DNA of 64,000 nt from Dipylidium caninum (GCA_017562135.1 QEYB01001312.1:682001-746000), one strand, 5' to 3'; positions 27,295 to 41,426 are shown, numbered from the stretch's first letter. A program made the numbers and translations. Notes: generated from the letters alone by a model not told the origin.

Positions 27295-30200
27295 TATTGC
27301 GCTACCAAACCACGTCATACCTTCTTTCCCACCTCTCCCGCGGGAGTGTGCACGCCCATCGGCACCTTCCACGCTCCGCGAGTGGACGTGTTCGTGAATG
27401 GGACGCTGCCTCGCCTTGCGAAACGGCCTGGAGAGGCCTTGACTAAACGCAGGGCGAGTGGAGGGTAAAATGCGGCGGAACAACGAGCCCTCGCCTCTCC
27501 GCGAGGAGGAGGACTCCTGTCCACTCCGAGCGGTACACGCTGCGGCGTCAGCGCTGACACCGAGAGGACGGAGGAGGGTTAGAGTGGCCGGGGTCGGAAA
27601 ACAAGAAACGGTGGCAGTTGCCGACGGTGCACTAGACGGAGATCGAGATCAGGGCGTAGTTATCTCGGTGACTGACACGTATTTTCTTTTTAGGACATCA
27701 CGACAAATGCGTTTGACTCAACGCCTGCCTTCACGTGCCCAGAAAAGACTGGCGCGGCATCGTCGTGATGATCCTAGTGACTGCACCCCGTGGAAGAACC
27801 TTTTACGAGCCATTCACGAGACCTTGGTCTGTGTGCAAACTTTTAACAATACGACGTAGTAGTGCCTCAAAATGAAAGGTGTCTTTGACGCCTAGTCGTT
27901 GGGAGGTGGTACTGAGGGACTTGGGTTGAGATCGGCTAACCGACGAGGAAGACTCTTTCCCTGACTTGCTATATATGCGGGTATCCGAGGGAAGCCGAAG
28001 CCTCAAAATAGACGTCACATGAATTCCGCCCACTCCTCAAAGGTGCAGCCAGCGGAGACACCGCTTTGGCGTATGCCGACGCCTTGGAGGATGCTTCTGC
28101 TTGACAATTGTAACAAGTTAACGTCGCATCACATCTGCCATAGACGGGAACTCGAGTGTGATTAAGAGGGAGATTTAGGCCGACGCCTCTCTTCTTCCTC
28201 CACGTAGACCCATTTACGCCGTGTCGAGGAGGTTGTGTGGGAGCGCAGTGGATCGAGAGCTTGGTGGGAGGGCAGCTGAAGAACTTAAGGCACCAAAGCG
28301 GGGGGATGGGGGGGCGGGGGAAGGAGAGGTAATTCGCATTTATGAGGCTGGGACGGAGAACAACAGGCGGACGCCTCTTTGTCATGGCGCCAGGGTTGTT
28401 GTAAGGCAGGGTCACAAACAGGAGTTAGGGCAGCTAAGTGTGGGGACGCCGAAGAAACACACCAAGAAGACGCGAGCTCAACCTCCAGATGGACTCTAGA
28501 GTTTGAAATAGCCCCGAGTGGGGGAGGCACCTCTCTTCCGAATCTGCTCATCGTGCTCCCGCCCAGTCCCACAGCCGCTCGCGACGTGGACTGCGGGGAT
28601 TTGGACGTTGGTCGGGGTGCGAGAGACTATTCGCCACCGACGCCGAGGCGGGACGCTTGAAACGGCTTATAGCCGCCGTTTTATCACCGAGACAGAGAGC
28701 AGTGGCCGTGGTAGACATGAGGGGCAAATTACCATTTCTCAACACTCGACAAACGCTCGCCTGTCTAGACCGTCGCGATACGCGATTCCTCGGTGCTTCG
28801 ACGACAGTTTTTTCAATGGCGCATAATTTTGTACCGGGCTCGACAGTGATTTAATTAGGTGCAGTTAACTCGGAAAGGGGAGGAGTCTTATTTGAGGCCC
28901 TCTCGGCGGGATGTCAGGACTCGGGGCTCCTTCCAACCGCCGGGAGCGCAGTGCGCGGATCGGCAAGTGGGCTTCGCCTTACCACAAGTCGACTGAAGGA
29001 TATAACATAAGGACTGTTTACTTATTCCACTCGGATTGAAAACTGGTGCTCCCGGGGCCTCTGACCGACAACGAAGACATCCACCCAGTTGCTGGCTTCT
29101 CATAAACGTGGCCTCGCCTCACCGCGGAGTCACCTTAGTCTGCGTCAAGGGAGGAGACGAGGAGCCAACACGTTGGCGGGAGAACAACGGAGCCAGGCAG
29201 AAGATGTGGGTGAATGGGTGGACTTGGGTGTGTGTGCCAGTGGGTTCTTGCATAACAAATTAATGCCTCTCCTAACTGCATGTGAGATTTCCTCTCCGCC
29301 TGACCGTAAGTTTTCAAAGACGCATGGGCCTCCTTTCATCTCGCCACCTCGTTGTCTCTACCGTGCCAGAGTATTTCGTGGTGAACACACACCGCCTGCG
29401 TGGCCTCCCCACCTCTTTCTGTGTTAATCCGGCGTTTTCGCGTTTGGCGTAGGGGTTCCGAGCTGTCCTCAATGTACTTTAAAAATACAAGCATAGAGAA
29501 GAGGCCTTATTATATGTTCGGTGGGTCCGTGTATTCCACACACTCTCAGGTCGGCGTGAGGCGATTCGCCCTACTGGTAGCTCGGAAATATTCTCACATC
29601 GAATGATTTTCTATTGTTAAAAGAACCCCTATATACGATGAGAAGGAAAAAATGCAAATTGACTCTCCGTTCCAACGGCGACTACCAGCCAAGGCAGCAG
29701 AATTCTTAATTTGGGAGGTCAGGCGAGGGTGGGGGAGGGAAGAAGTGCCGGAGACAGCGTCTTAGTCAGATGGTATTTTGGTAGACGCAAAGGGTGGCAT
29801 CCTCCGCAGGTCAGCTGTCTGTAACATCACCACTGTCTCACATTCAAGGTCTTTTGGCAACAGGGAAGTCAGCAATGCGACAAAGAAGGTAAAGACGGGC
29901 TATTACGTAGAGTTGGCTGCCACCTTACCCGACATGCGCACTTGGGCAATTCCTCACTGCCCTAAATAACGAAAGCTTTTGTTTACCAAATTGTAAGGAT
30001 TCACAGATGAAGTGATTAGGGACTGTTTTTTTCGAGTCCTAGCTTAGTCCACCTACAAACAGACGGTCAAATGAACACTCGTCGCCCCACGTGGACTGGC
30101 CACATTGTGGATGGCGCCCACGGCGCCCATCGGACGCGGCTGGACTCGAACACTAGGTGCCTCGATTGCCCCCTTCGCCTCCCCCAGCCGGCATAATTAT

Positions 30201-30561
30201 CGGTTTATCGATTCAGGAGTGACTCCTGTGGCCCGTGCACCCACTAATCGATATGACTTGGGGACGACCGTGGAAGAGGGGACCTCGGGCTCGGATGCGA
30301 ATGGCCTTCTGGCGACTCCTGCTTTGGCTATGGGTGTACGCGTTTACACCGAAGCAGGCTGCACAAGGCTACTGGCTGGAGGAGAGCTGCAGAACCCAGG
30401 ATATGTGTGTTTGTGTGTGTGTGAGTGTGTGGGAGGGAGGTGTGAATCACTGGAAATGGAGAAATCGCCGGGAGGCGGAGAGCGCGCGAGAGAGAGAATG
30501 AGAATCGGGTCAGCATCGTCGCAAATGCGCAGGCAAGCACTCAGTCGTTTACTCCATGAGA

Positions 30562-30586
30562 GTGTGTGTGTGTGTGTGTGTGTGTG
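30562..30586. repeat. (GT)n microsatellite
   Basis: Twelve uninterrupted GT units. Interrupted GT sequence also occurs at about 30403-30430 and a CA tract at about 30918-30934. Together they create spurious open frames on both strands. Confidence 0.9.
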
Positions 30587-31620
30587 CAGAGACCACTGGG
30601 TCAGTAGCGTGGTTGACTCACCATCCAAATGGTACTGTGCCGTTCTGTTCTTTTCTGTACACCGTGAGAATACGCCTAGTTTGACCGCATGCAAAATGCT
30701 TCTCTATGGAGTGATTTCGACTGCCAAGTCTAGCGGAAGCCTCTCTCACGTCTCGTCCTCTGTCCACTTTGCCTATTCGTTCCTTACAGAGACGCCACTG
30801 GCGATTCACCGACAGATGGATGTGCATTGGAGTTTTTCGCAACCGCACCAGAAGAAGACGACACGCACGGAGGTGGTGTCTCAAATGCATCCGTCTTCGC
30901 AGCCAATGTGCTGCTTCCACACACACACACACACTAGTATTAACCACTGAGGCCCCCAATCGGGATGGGGAGGGAGGAGGAGAGGAAGTGAATGCGTTGG
31001 GAGAGGAGCACCTCCGGATCGTGGAGCATCGCTAGTCGCATGACTTGTGTCAGTCATCTCGATTCACGCCTTCCGCCCACGAAGAGAGGACTTTTCGCGT
31101 AATGTCAAAGAGGCATTTAAATAAGTGTCATTCTCCCACCCACCACCTCGAAGCTTGTTAGTCGCCCTGAAAAATCCACTCATGGCCGAGGAGCTAAAGC
31201 GGGCAAGTGCGCTGTCGTCTTCCCTCTGAAGGGTACCGACACCCACTCCACGAACACCATTTAATTGGGATGCGGGTCCAAATGAGCCTGCTGGCCCCTT
31301 TCACCCCGCCTGGGGCTGTGACTGGATTGCCGCGATGTCAGCGGAAAGGACGAGAAATTCGCCTCGGATGCGGCCCCCGACGACACCACTTTGGCCGCGT
31401 ATGGCCGCACCACCGCACGCGACGAAGACTGTTGCGTGCAGAGGCTTCAGGCGAGGCAATTTAACGCGGTTTACGTGTGACAACGGCGGAACCGTTGATT
31501 CACTTAGGATCAGATAAATTAATAAGCCAGTGTTTACAGTGGGTAAACGACGGGCTCCTAAGACTCCATGACTAAACCCGATGCCGTGAAACGGAGTGGC
31601 AACTAGCGGTTTTTTCGTTG

Positions 31621-31655
31621 CTCTTCTCTTCTCTTCTCTTCCCTTCTCTTCTCTT
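31621..31655. repeat. (CTCTT)7 pentanucleotide repeat
   Basis: Seven units of CTCTT with one T-to-C substitution in the fifth. A GT tract follows at about 31790-31808. Confidence 0.9.
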
Positions 31656-34600
31656 CCGAAGTGCAGCGAAGGAATGCGTGAGGGCAGTTGTGAGAGGCCT
31701 TACGATCCTAAAAATTCCCACATGCCGTTAACCATGCCCCAGGAGTTGGCGCGCCAGACCAGGCATTCACCAAACACACTGACGCGCAAGTGTGTGTGTG
31801 TGTGTGTTTGTGTGTGGCTGCGGGCGCGTGTGCTTCGCCTCCGCAGACAGCACATCAAACGGGCTTCCGCTGTCATGTGTCTACTGGCTGCAAGTGTCAC
31901 GGTTGCCCCACCTTCGATATAGCAAAATTCTCAGCCTTCGCAGGACTAATGCTTCTTTACCCAGCGCAGACTGCTACACACGCCACGAGAGGGGCGTCAC
32001 GCCTCTCCGCGGCAGCATTTCGTCAATCCGTCGCAGACTCTGCCTGGCAGTAGTAAATGTAGGGCCATAAAGCATGTGATTCTCTAATGACGTTCGTGTT
32101 CTGTTCCATTACTTGTGCGGGTGTGCACGTCTGAGTCTACCGATTTACCGCCTTGTAAGTCCGGTTATCAGGCGGTCCCCCAAAGCGCAGATCGCTGAAA
32201 GCCTTCAAAGACTGCCCTCTTTTCCTGAATCATATGATGGACGCACACAACGCTGACGGTGGGAGAGTTTGAAGTAGAGCATCGGGCACCCGATTTTTAC
32301 CGTCCGGGAGGCGTCTCGTGAATCGCCCTCAAGTGAAATGGATCCCACAGGCGGCAAAATCCATGGTGCGCCACAGTTAGAGCGGATTTTAACCACGTAG
32401 TCATTGTGGACCCTACTTTCCTCATGCCAAATGAGACACTTTGTCTCAAGGCGCTTCTTACCACTTCCGATTTTGATGCGTTGTGGCGGCGACGAAATTT
32501 CCGAGGCGCTGTGGGGACATTTGCGCTTTTCGCTGTCCTCAGCTACTGCGTCGTTCGGTGGCGAGCTAAAAGGAGACCCGTCTTTGCGACTATCTTCCTC
32601 TAGCGATTGCACAATGCCGCAGTGACTGAGTGATAATAAGAGCTTCGCCCCAGGGTGGCGGGGTGGGGGAAAAAGTGTCATTTGGACGAGTGAAATGCCC
32701 TAAAGCGGGTAAATACCCGCTGATAGAGGGACGATGTTTAGTAGAACGTCCAGAGAATTGCGTCATGGGGGATAGCAACTGTTGCGAAGCCTTTTGGTAT
32801 GAGGAGAAGGAAGGGGATGGGGATACGATGGCCTGCTTTTCGCTCTTTGTTCAGTTTACAGGTGCAGAGGTTAACTGAGAGAGCACCTTCGCCTTGATTT
32901 CTTACCGCGGCAGTCTGGAAAGTGTGAGTCCTCCTCTGTGCGGTGGAGAAGCAAGTTGCATTACGGTGGTGGTGAGAGTTCTTCCGCATGCTCGCCAGTC
33001 AGCGCAGTGCGTCTGGCGGCAAAAAATTCCCCACCCCACGAAGTCGGTGAAGCCACGCGTTCAGCGTGTGTCTGCGCTCTCGTCCCACCCAAGGCACGTT
33101 TGAAGCCAAAGTAGTGGAGAAGTGAACACTCTCCGGCTGGGCAAAACCATGGCTGCGTAAATTGAGCACTAAGGGGACGCAAAACTCGTGTCTGCTCCAT
33201 AGCTGTCTGCAACTTCCCCTTCCCTCCTGTCCACTTAGAACCTTCTCACTGGCCGCCTCATTTCGAAGGCTCCCTTTCTCATCTGTTCTCGTGAGAATTC
33301 ACAGTCGGCGTTTCAAGGAGAGACGTGTCTATCTACTAGGCTGCGAGGTGGGGTCGACCAGACCAGCGAATGGGCTGGCATTACTGCTGGTGGTTTCATG
33401 AGGCTAGACAAGGTCACGTAGTGCCTTGTTGGATGGGCTTCAGTCCACCACGGCACGGAGAGCGGCAGGGGGAGGAGGGGGGGGGGGGGAAGGCGGCTTC
33501 CTTTCATTGCTGAGCCCCAGTCAACTTTGTCGTCCTGGGCTGCAATGGATGGAGGAGGTCGGGAGGGACTGGGCTGCCAACCTATTAGCATACACACACA
33601 TCTGCACACTGAAGCGCGTGCGCGCGCCAGCGAGTGTGTGTGCAGTGTGTGTGTAGAAGATAATGGCGCCGAGAGCCACGGTAAACCGCTCGCCATCCCC
33701 TCGGCGCACGCACAACCTCGTTTGCACCGTTCGTCTCGTGGCTAACACCATCGCAACCGCCGACATCAACACCCCACTCTCGAGGTGTTTTGATCACACT
33801 GTCTGCGTGACTCCGCCTCTGACGGTAATCTAAATCACTAATGTGGAGACACGGTTGGGCGGTGCCTCATCCTGTTACGTGCTGACGTCCGTGTTTAACG
33901 GACGGACACACCGCCGGAGTTGACAGTAAGCCCGTGGGATGAAAATGGGCCCCTCGCGAGTGCACGAGGTCGAAATCTCGACGCGGTTCCGCTTTACTGA
34001 AGGCAGAGACAGAAGCCAACCTCTCCACTGGTTGGCCTCCCACGCGGGTGTCTGGGTCTGAGGGCTCAGCATCCTATTTGAGGCCGCCAGTCTGCCCCGC
34101 CGTGAAGACAAACGTGACCGAATCTCGTGTTCGCAATGGGTTCGCATGAAGATGTGTGTGTTTACAATGGGCAATGGTGTCTGACACGTCTTCAACATCA
34201 GACCTGAGGCCGTCATGTGAGGGTGAAACACGAGAATCCAGGGCAATTAGTGTGTTCGTCGGCTACAATGTGACCCGAAATAAGGCGACAGAGGTGAGCA
34301 CCTCTAACCTCGTCGACGCACTGGGGAATACGTATTTGTGGTGTGAATATCGTTTCCGGGGCGATCACCGGCTCAGTCCCAACAAAAATCACATTTTCGT
34401 TCTGCCAAATCCACTGTGTCTGTCATTTACGCTGTCGCACGTAGTGGATTCAAGGAAGGCGAGGCAGTTTCTGCAAGTGACAAGCAAATCAAAACGCGAA
34501 TCAAGTGCTCCATCACAGGATGAAGGCACAGTGTAGTGGCCGTCACTAGCATGAACCCTTAGACGAGTTTCACCAAGCGCTTTCAAACAAAAATTCACCT

Positions 34601-37600
34601 CACTTGCAGACAGTGACGGAGAAGGAAAAGAATCTTTATTGAGAGAAATTATAGGTCACTTCCCGAGGGCTTCCCCCTGAACACTTCCGCACCCCCCGTC
34701 ACTCGACCTGTCAGGCAGAGTATAGCGGTTAAAAGGGTGACCCTGTCGAAAAGCAACTAGGACTACTACGAGATCAAAAGTGGCCGGCAAAGTCTTCTGC
34801 CCAGTCAGAAATGTGGTATTGTACCTCTTGTCTCAATTTCTACGCCTTTGCCTCTGTGCAGACAAACTGAATTGAGTTGGATGATGCAAATTTTTGCGGC
34901 CCACATGAGCATAGACTGTCCGGATGTACCAGCCCACTTTAAGGTGACGATCTTTGAAACTGATTTGCGCAGTGGATTTTAAAATTAAGTTTTGAGGGAA
35001 TATCTCCTGAAAAATGCGTTATTTACGCGGGTATTCTACCTCAAACGACGAAGACATTTCACAATGGCTACATGCGCTGGTGGACCGAAAACTTGACACA
35101 AGAACCGAAGCAGCCTCCAAACCAGTCTACATGTAACTCTCGATGGACGGCTGGCGCCATACCACCGGATATGTCCTATTATCTCCTGTAATTATTGCAC
35201 GGTTTGGTGAAGCAAGCCGTCAGTAGGATGCGGAGGGAAGGAACCGCAAGATTAATCAGCACGTCACATCCACCCAGTCGTGCATGTGCCGCCGTCGGAC
35301 CACCAGGTAGGGGGGGGCGGTCTTGCAGAGGAATAAACAATGGTTCCCCTACAACGGGCTCCGTTGTATAAACACACACAGCCACAGTCCCGATGACCTT
35401 AATAAGAAACTAACACCCACGGCATTCCGGCGTCTCATTGTGGTTGCTAATCTCCGCCTCTCTGGTCACCGCAGTGCAGTGGCGGATGGTGGCGAGTGGC
35501 CTCTGCCTCGTGTTCACCGCTGATTGGCGCCCTGTCTGACCAATCGCAGGACTGTATGTGAGGGGAGCGAATTTTAGCCTCTCAACTAGCCGGCCTCTGA
35601 GCCATCAGTTTTTAAAAATAAAGAAATCTAATTTAGGAATTCGTTTTAAAATTACCCCATCGATCTTTTTGACCTGCCTTAAAAGAAGTTAACTTAACGA
35701 GGACAAACTGAGTAATTATGCAAAAAAGGAATTTTTGGTTGCTGACAAGCAAAGGACGAGCAAGCTAGAGTATTTATGGGAATTCTCAAGCCTCCATGAG
35801 GACGTAGTGAGTCCGATGAGAAATTGCAATGACAGGCTTCAGTTGACCGAAGAACCGTTCAGATGCTAACCTCTAACGCATGAACTTTGCGTTTTCCCAT
35901 GAGTGAGATGCGACTCTTAGCCGTGCCCACCACTGTACCCTAAAGGCGCCTCATTCGCGGTTTTGGAAGTTAACTCGTACGCCCGAGACCCCGTCATTAC
36001 TGTCCCTGTCCCAACGAATTAATGGCCTCTCAAGGGGGGGGGGGGCGAGGGAGGAATGATACTTATGAGGCTTTCCTTCCACCCACAGGAGTCTTCATCA
36101 GTCCAAATTTAACAAAATGCATGGAGAAAATGTTTTTTTTTAAGATAAACCAATAAGATTGCGCATTATAAATCCTAACATCCCATTTCGAGTGCGGCGT
36201 TACCTTGGATGGCTTTGTTCTTTCGACAATATTTGCCTGCCAAAGCATCTGGACGTCAGGGCTGCAGATACAAACTGCCGAGGTTGGAACTCCTCTACGA
36301 GGCTTAATTGGTGCACTCGATCGGAAATATATTCAGCATGTCACCCTTGACAAAGGGTTTGGGCAGAACCGAGAGCACGTTAGCGGTTCCTTGATGGACC
36401 TTGAAAGGTGCACCCCATCGCCGGAATCGCCTCCAGCGGAAGCGGGGGTTCGGCGGCTAAGGGGGGCGGAGAGGGCGAGGAGTCAGCGAGGACAAAAGGC
36501 CCTTAACTGGAATACTGCTGAAAACTCCAAGTGTTCTGTTGTTCCCCGAAAAGCCCATTGATAGTTCGCCGCTCGGGAGGTGATGTTGTGAAGTTGCCGC
36601 GGTGGAATGAATGCCTCACTGATAAAATAGATGCAACTGGCGGGTCCTGCTGAGTACTTAAATGTTTTACCTCTAAGTTGATCTGATGAATGGCCACTTA
36701 CATGCAGGCGGCCTCCATTTAACGAAGACGAATTTTGACCCTCATAAACACTTTTTAAGGCCAATTGCGGGAGGGTCGCCCCACAAAGTGAAGAGGAAGT
36801 AAAAAGTTCTGTGCGCGCAATGGCACAAACGAGAGTTCACCTTGGGTCGTCGAGAGAGCTTAAGATGTTTATTTCTCGGCACCACTCAGTCTCCACGAGT
36901 AGGGGTGTGCGAGAAGAAGATCCCGTTCTCCAACCCCATCGTTGGGGGTTTCGAATAGGCGACTTAAGACGACAGAAAATCCCGCTACCTACGTGTTATT
37001 CTACCAGGCTTAGTCCAAGCAGTGACGGGCTCCAAAATCAAACTCGCCGGGCTGTCTTTCCGCAATACGCCTTGTTAACTCTCAAAGTAATGGGAAGGTT
37101 GACGATAGACGGCGGAGCTGTCTGAGCGGAGCGGGGAGAGCCGACTCCGAGACCGACTTCCCTCCAACCCGCATAAACGGCGGCACATGCAAATTTTCAG
37201 GGGTGTGAGGCTTTCAACACATGTGACGTTATAGTCCTCCCGGATTTCGCCATCAGTCGTATCCACTTAACAAAATTCTTCAAGACAATAATGCCGTAGG
37301 CTTAAGTGATGCCAAAGAATCCCCAAAATTGGCGCTATGTTGCGTAAGCGGAATAACTGGGGGGTGCCAAGCGTAGGCCTTCTGGAGTCTCCCCAGACGC
37401 CTCCAACAAAGGCCATTTGTGTGAAAATTAGCTTTCACCGTAGTGGAACTCGTGCACCGCGCCGTTTACTAGCACCAAGTGCTAATATCCCCCATCGCGA
37501 GACAATTTCTGTGTATGGGCTGTTTGTGTGTGGAGGTGTGTTCGAGGACTGGTGCTTGACAGGTTGGGGGAGAGGGGAAGGCGGAACTGGCGGGGATACG

Positions 37601-37605
37601 CATAC

Positions 37606-37977
37606 AGATGGACTCGTGCATGAGGAGCCCCTCCACGTCCACTTGGCGACCGGTGTGCGTGACGATGTCAGACATGAGATGGGCGACATTTCCCACAGTG
37701 ACTGGACCGGAAGCGTCGTCGGGTGACAAGCGATCTGACGACTGTGCTTGCTGGCGCACAGGAGCGGCTCGGGCGACACAGCCGCAGCGCTCAGGGGCGC
37801 CGAAGTCGACGGGCCCACACTGGATGGCACGGCGTGCGGCAGCCGGCATCATCGTTGAACAGGACGAGTCGAGTGGGTTCGCTGAGGTGGGCTGGGCGAA
37901 GTGGGCGTGTTTGATGGCCAGAGGTGCTGGCCTAACTGCGCTTGGCGTGCCGAAACGTCGGAGTGGTGTCAACTCAG
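37606..37977 (-). CDS. Candidate coding exon of an unknown gene
   Basis: On the minus strand 123 codons are open between an acceptor-like GATGCAG at 37978 and a donor-like GTATGC at 37605. Codons show a strong bias to purine first and G/C third positions, and the reading is not repetitive. The first half is Pro/Ala/Cys-rich; the end reads like structured protein (VGNVAHLMSDIV, then VDVEGLLMHES). No family is recognised. It may belong with the segment at 38325-38648. The splice sites are weak and an overlapping plus-strand frame is also open, so this remains a hypothesis. Confidence 0.28.
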
Positions 37978-38324
37978 CTGCATCCTCTAATCACTAAAAA
38001 AGTTATAAATGTATTTTGGCTCTTGGGTCGACCGGCGCAGCATTGGAGAGCGTCGCGTGGTAGACAGGAAGGAGATTCATCCAGATCGGCGAGGAGGACG
38101 AGGCCAAGGGGATTCGAATTCCCGCCCACGTACCGAGCCGGACTGTCACGGGCAGAAGAGCGTAGTCTCAAGACACCAGTCTTCTGTTGGAAGATGGCTT
38201 TACTTTTCAAATACACTCTTGTTTTGTGGCAAGGAATCTGCACGAGCCTAGGCTACCTGAACGGGAATTCACAGTGTACTTTACTATTTGCGCCTCCAGA
38301 AGAGGTCAAAACGGCGAATTTTAC

Positions 38325-38648
38325 CTGAAACCCGGTCTCTGTGACGCAAATCCCAAGGCCACGCGGTGCATTGGTGGCTGTTAGCGTCGTTTCGTTGTTC
38401 AATGAAAAGGGCGGCAACGCGACGTCTGTCAGGAGGTGGTGACTGTCAGATGCACGGGACGATTCTCGCGCCCCACCACACCAGCGGGGAGGCGGCGAGG
38501 TCGTCGGATGCGCACATCCTCCTCGTTTCGGGTGCTTCGGTGAGTGGTGGCTGGCGTGTGCGGGTGCGTGGAGGGGCGTAGGATGAAAGAGGGTAGGAAA
38601 ATACCCACCGGGTTTGCAATTCTCACCATGCCGCAGGCATGCACTCAT
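38325..38648 (-). CDS. Candidate coding exon upstream of the 37.6-38.0 kb exon
   Basis: A minus-strand frame opens at an ATG at 38648 and stays open to a good donor (TTTCAG then GTAAAA) at 38324. The first part is His/Pro-rich; the last 40 residues look protein-like (HHLLTDVALPPFSLNNETT). It leaves in phase 0 and could join the 37.6-38.0 kb exon if that exon starts at the TTG codon at 37972. Unknown function. This could be chance. Confidence 0.22.
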
Positions 38649-41426
38649 ACAAGCAGACACTGATGAAGATTAATGTCTATTCTGCACTGCCTCGCTCCAC
38701 AGAATTGAATGGCTGCAGTCCTAGAAAGACTCCGCTCCAGTGATTAAGAGGCATCAGGTTCGATCTGAGGTGGTCCACTCTCCTTCTCTCTCTCTCTTTC
38801 TTTCGCCTAAGTACCTCCAGGAGGCTTGTTTTGTGTGCACAAAGACTCGTCTTCGCCATTGCAAGGAGTCTCGCGAAAGGTGGCACTGTCTAGTAGTGTA
38901 TTTGACAAGTGTATGCCACTTCAGAAATGCAGTGAGGACTCGACATGCATTTGCTTGATAATTCATCCCACCCATTCGAATAAATAAAGATGTCTACAAA
39001 CGAATAATTTCTACTTGTGAAGGAGGCAACTCCTGTCGTTTGTGTTAAACGTTAAGGGGATGACAGCGGTGATGACGGATGTAGGGTTGCTGAGGCTCCA
39101 GCGTCCGAGTGAGCCTCCAGCGTCCCTCCGCAGTTGACTGGACCATTCGGACCACCTGATCAAAGTGGACGTCGGGCTAGAGACCGCGCAGTGTAAGAGA
39201 GATCAGACGGCGTAGGACAAAAAGGGGAATTCGTGTTAAGTTAACTTAAGAGGTAGCCAGGAAGTAAGACGGAGAGCTAACCACGGCGTGTCAATTAACA
39301 CGACAACCTCTCGTGGACACGGAGCCTTCACCAAAACTTTCAGCATAATTTTCACCAAAATAAGCAGTCAATAATCAGGCAAAAGACACAAAACATTGAC
39401 TCACTGTTCGCCGAAATACATCAAACTAACAAAATGTGGTCTGCCAGCACAACTACGAAAAGTCCGCTACTCGCATCGAGAATGTAACAAATCTAGTCTT
39501 CCTTCCTCCTCACTGCTTCTCTTCCCAAGATGATATGGACAGTCACGGGGTTCGCATAGCGCGGACAAACCACAGATCAGGCACAGTTCGCATAGCGCGG
39601 ACAAACCACAGATCAGGCACACTGGTGATAAGAGACAGCCAACTTGGGAGAAATTGATTGGGTTGACGGCCCCACGACTCGGTGACGTGCTCACTTGCCG
39701 ATTGTTATCAAGTATGAACACAGCACTAGATGGAGGGCTTTTCAACTCAAATAGTCCCTCGTCGGTGATGAGCCATCGGAAATGTATTTAATGGACTTGG
39801 ACTGCGTTGATATTTGCTTCAATGGTCATAAACACCACAGTCTGTCTTGAATAACGCGTCTTCCCTTTCTCCCAACCAAGTACCTCCGTCGGGAGTCATC
39901 TGGTGTTACTGTTCGCCTCCTTAATTATCAATGTATGTATCCATTAATCATGATCATTTAGGGTTAGTCAATACAAATAAGCTTATTAAAAGCATTAATA
40001 CTTATAAGGTGTAAAAAGAAGCACAGAAAGAGTCCACTTTTCTTATGTTATGAAAAAACTCGCCTGACGTTTCAACATTGGGATTCACTGTATGGCTGTG
40101 GCTAATATGAACGAACTACCCGTAAGAAATTGAAGGTCCCACTTTTTTAGTCTCAGAAGTGAACCTGGGGGTTGCATGCAATCCCGGACTCAATTAAAAC
40201 ATTTGTCAATCTCCAGAGTCAAACCAAATGACTTCACTTCCTTTTGACCAGTTTTCCTTAAACTTGCCCAAAAAATGCCACCGCAATGGATATTCTCTGC
40301 AGCAATTCGCAATGAATACATGATTAATTACATTTTCCTTAATTGTGTCCGAAAAGCAAATAACCCCGTCAGTGACAGGTGCTGGGATGTGGGCGGCGAG
40401 GAAAGGCGGGAAGGGAGAGCATCTGAATTTCGGGAGGCGCATTAACATGAAAATCACAGCACACATACAGACCATGGGAGCAGTTTAATGAATCCAGTAA
40501 CATGTAAACTTTGTGTCGTACCACGCCTAATTGTAGCGACTGGAACGACTAAAAGGCGCGGGTGCGTATTTGTGTGGGTGCGTAATCATTACACACCTCT
40601 GGAATGATGCCCAATTGGGCGGATGTTTATGCTTACGTAGCTTAGACACTAGGTAGAAGGGAAGAAAACAGAGGAGTCTCTCACAAACTGATCAGAGGTG
40701 GCACGTCTTATCGCTGAAGATAATATGTTAAGGCAGAGCGGCAAGGATATAAGGTAGAGAACTGACTCTCAAAATATGTAAGCATCTCTTTGTATGCCAG
40801 TGACATCAAAATGTAAGAAGGAAAAATTCAAGTGGATCGATGGTCAGAAATGGATAAGGGGTACATTGATCTCCCAATCATATAGCGAGTTTTATTCATT
40901 CTTTCCTGGCGATGGAGTCATGTAATGCTTAATTAGACAAAAGTTGGGCTTGTAAAATGAGATAAAAAATACATATATCCACATTTCCACAGACCAAACA
41001 TGGTTCACAAAATATATTTAAATATAAATGTAATTTTTAGGCTTGAAGAATGTATTCCCAAATGTGGTACTGCTGCCGCGGTCGGTGCACAGGGATGACC
41101 GAAGTTCCTGGAACTCCATGTCAAATAACAAGGCAGCAGTTTTATAATCTAACTTTGTTATATATATAGGAGATTACTTAAGAAGATACAGGGGTGAAGA
41201 AAAGAATGGCTGGAAAGAGCAGCCATAAATTCGTGCGACAAGGTATAAAAGAAAAGTATCAAAATTGACTGCAAATTTATTGTGATGCAATAATAAAAAA
41301 GCGTTGTGTTAATTAGTTTATTCTTGCAAGTTACTTTGGCAGAAGCAACTGTGAATTCAAAATAAAACAAATTAGTTTGTTTAAATTTCTTTAAGTTCAA
41401 GGCGGGAAAGTGCTGCATAGCTCGCA
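38649..41426. other. Intergenic DNA before the SF3B6 gene
   Basis: No recognisable exon. Contains one perfect 36-bp tandem duplication, listed separately, and otherwise unremarkable A/T-richer sequence. Confidence 0.55.
39550..39621. repeat. Perfect 36-bp tandem duplication
   Basis: Two identical, directly adjacent 36-base copies (39550-39585 and 39586-39621) starting GTTCGCATAGCGCGG. Copies are identical over their full length and the unit is a multiple of three, so the open frame across it repeats 12 residues (VRIARTNHRSGT). Confidence 0.92.

Larger units (their letters stand above)
27099..38324. other. Gene-poor intergenic DNA
   Basis: About 11 kb with scattered microsatellites, poly-G runs (near 33480 and 36037) and many short or low-complexity open frames. 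None gives a recognisable protein, apart from the weak exon-like candidate at 37606-37977 listed separately. Confidence 0.5.

Noticed and set aside
30105..30950. A 281-codon plus-strand open frame
   Set aside because: It runs through GT and CA microsatellites that give Val-Cys and His-Thr runs. No family is recognised and antisense frames are equally open.
32205..32681. A 158-codon minus-strand frame with coding-like codons (SLEEDSRKDGSPFSS)
   Set aside because: No recognisable domain, no convincing acceptor in phase and an open frame on the other strand. Transcript evidence would be needed.
34156..34536. A 126-codon plus-strand open frame
   Set aside because: No domain, no splice context and a similar-length antisense frame.
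35791..35840. Hammerhead-ribozyme-like GTCCGATGAGAAA
   Set aside because: The core lacks the CTGATGA element and I could not find the three required helices.
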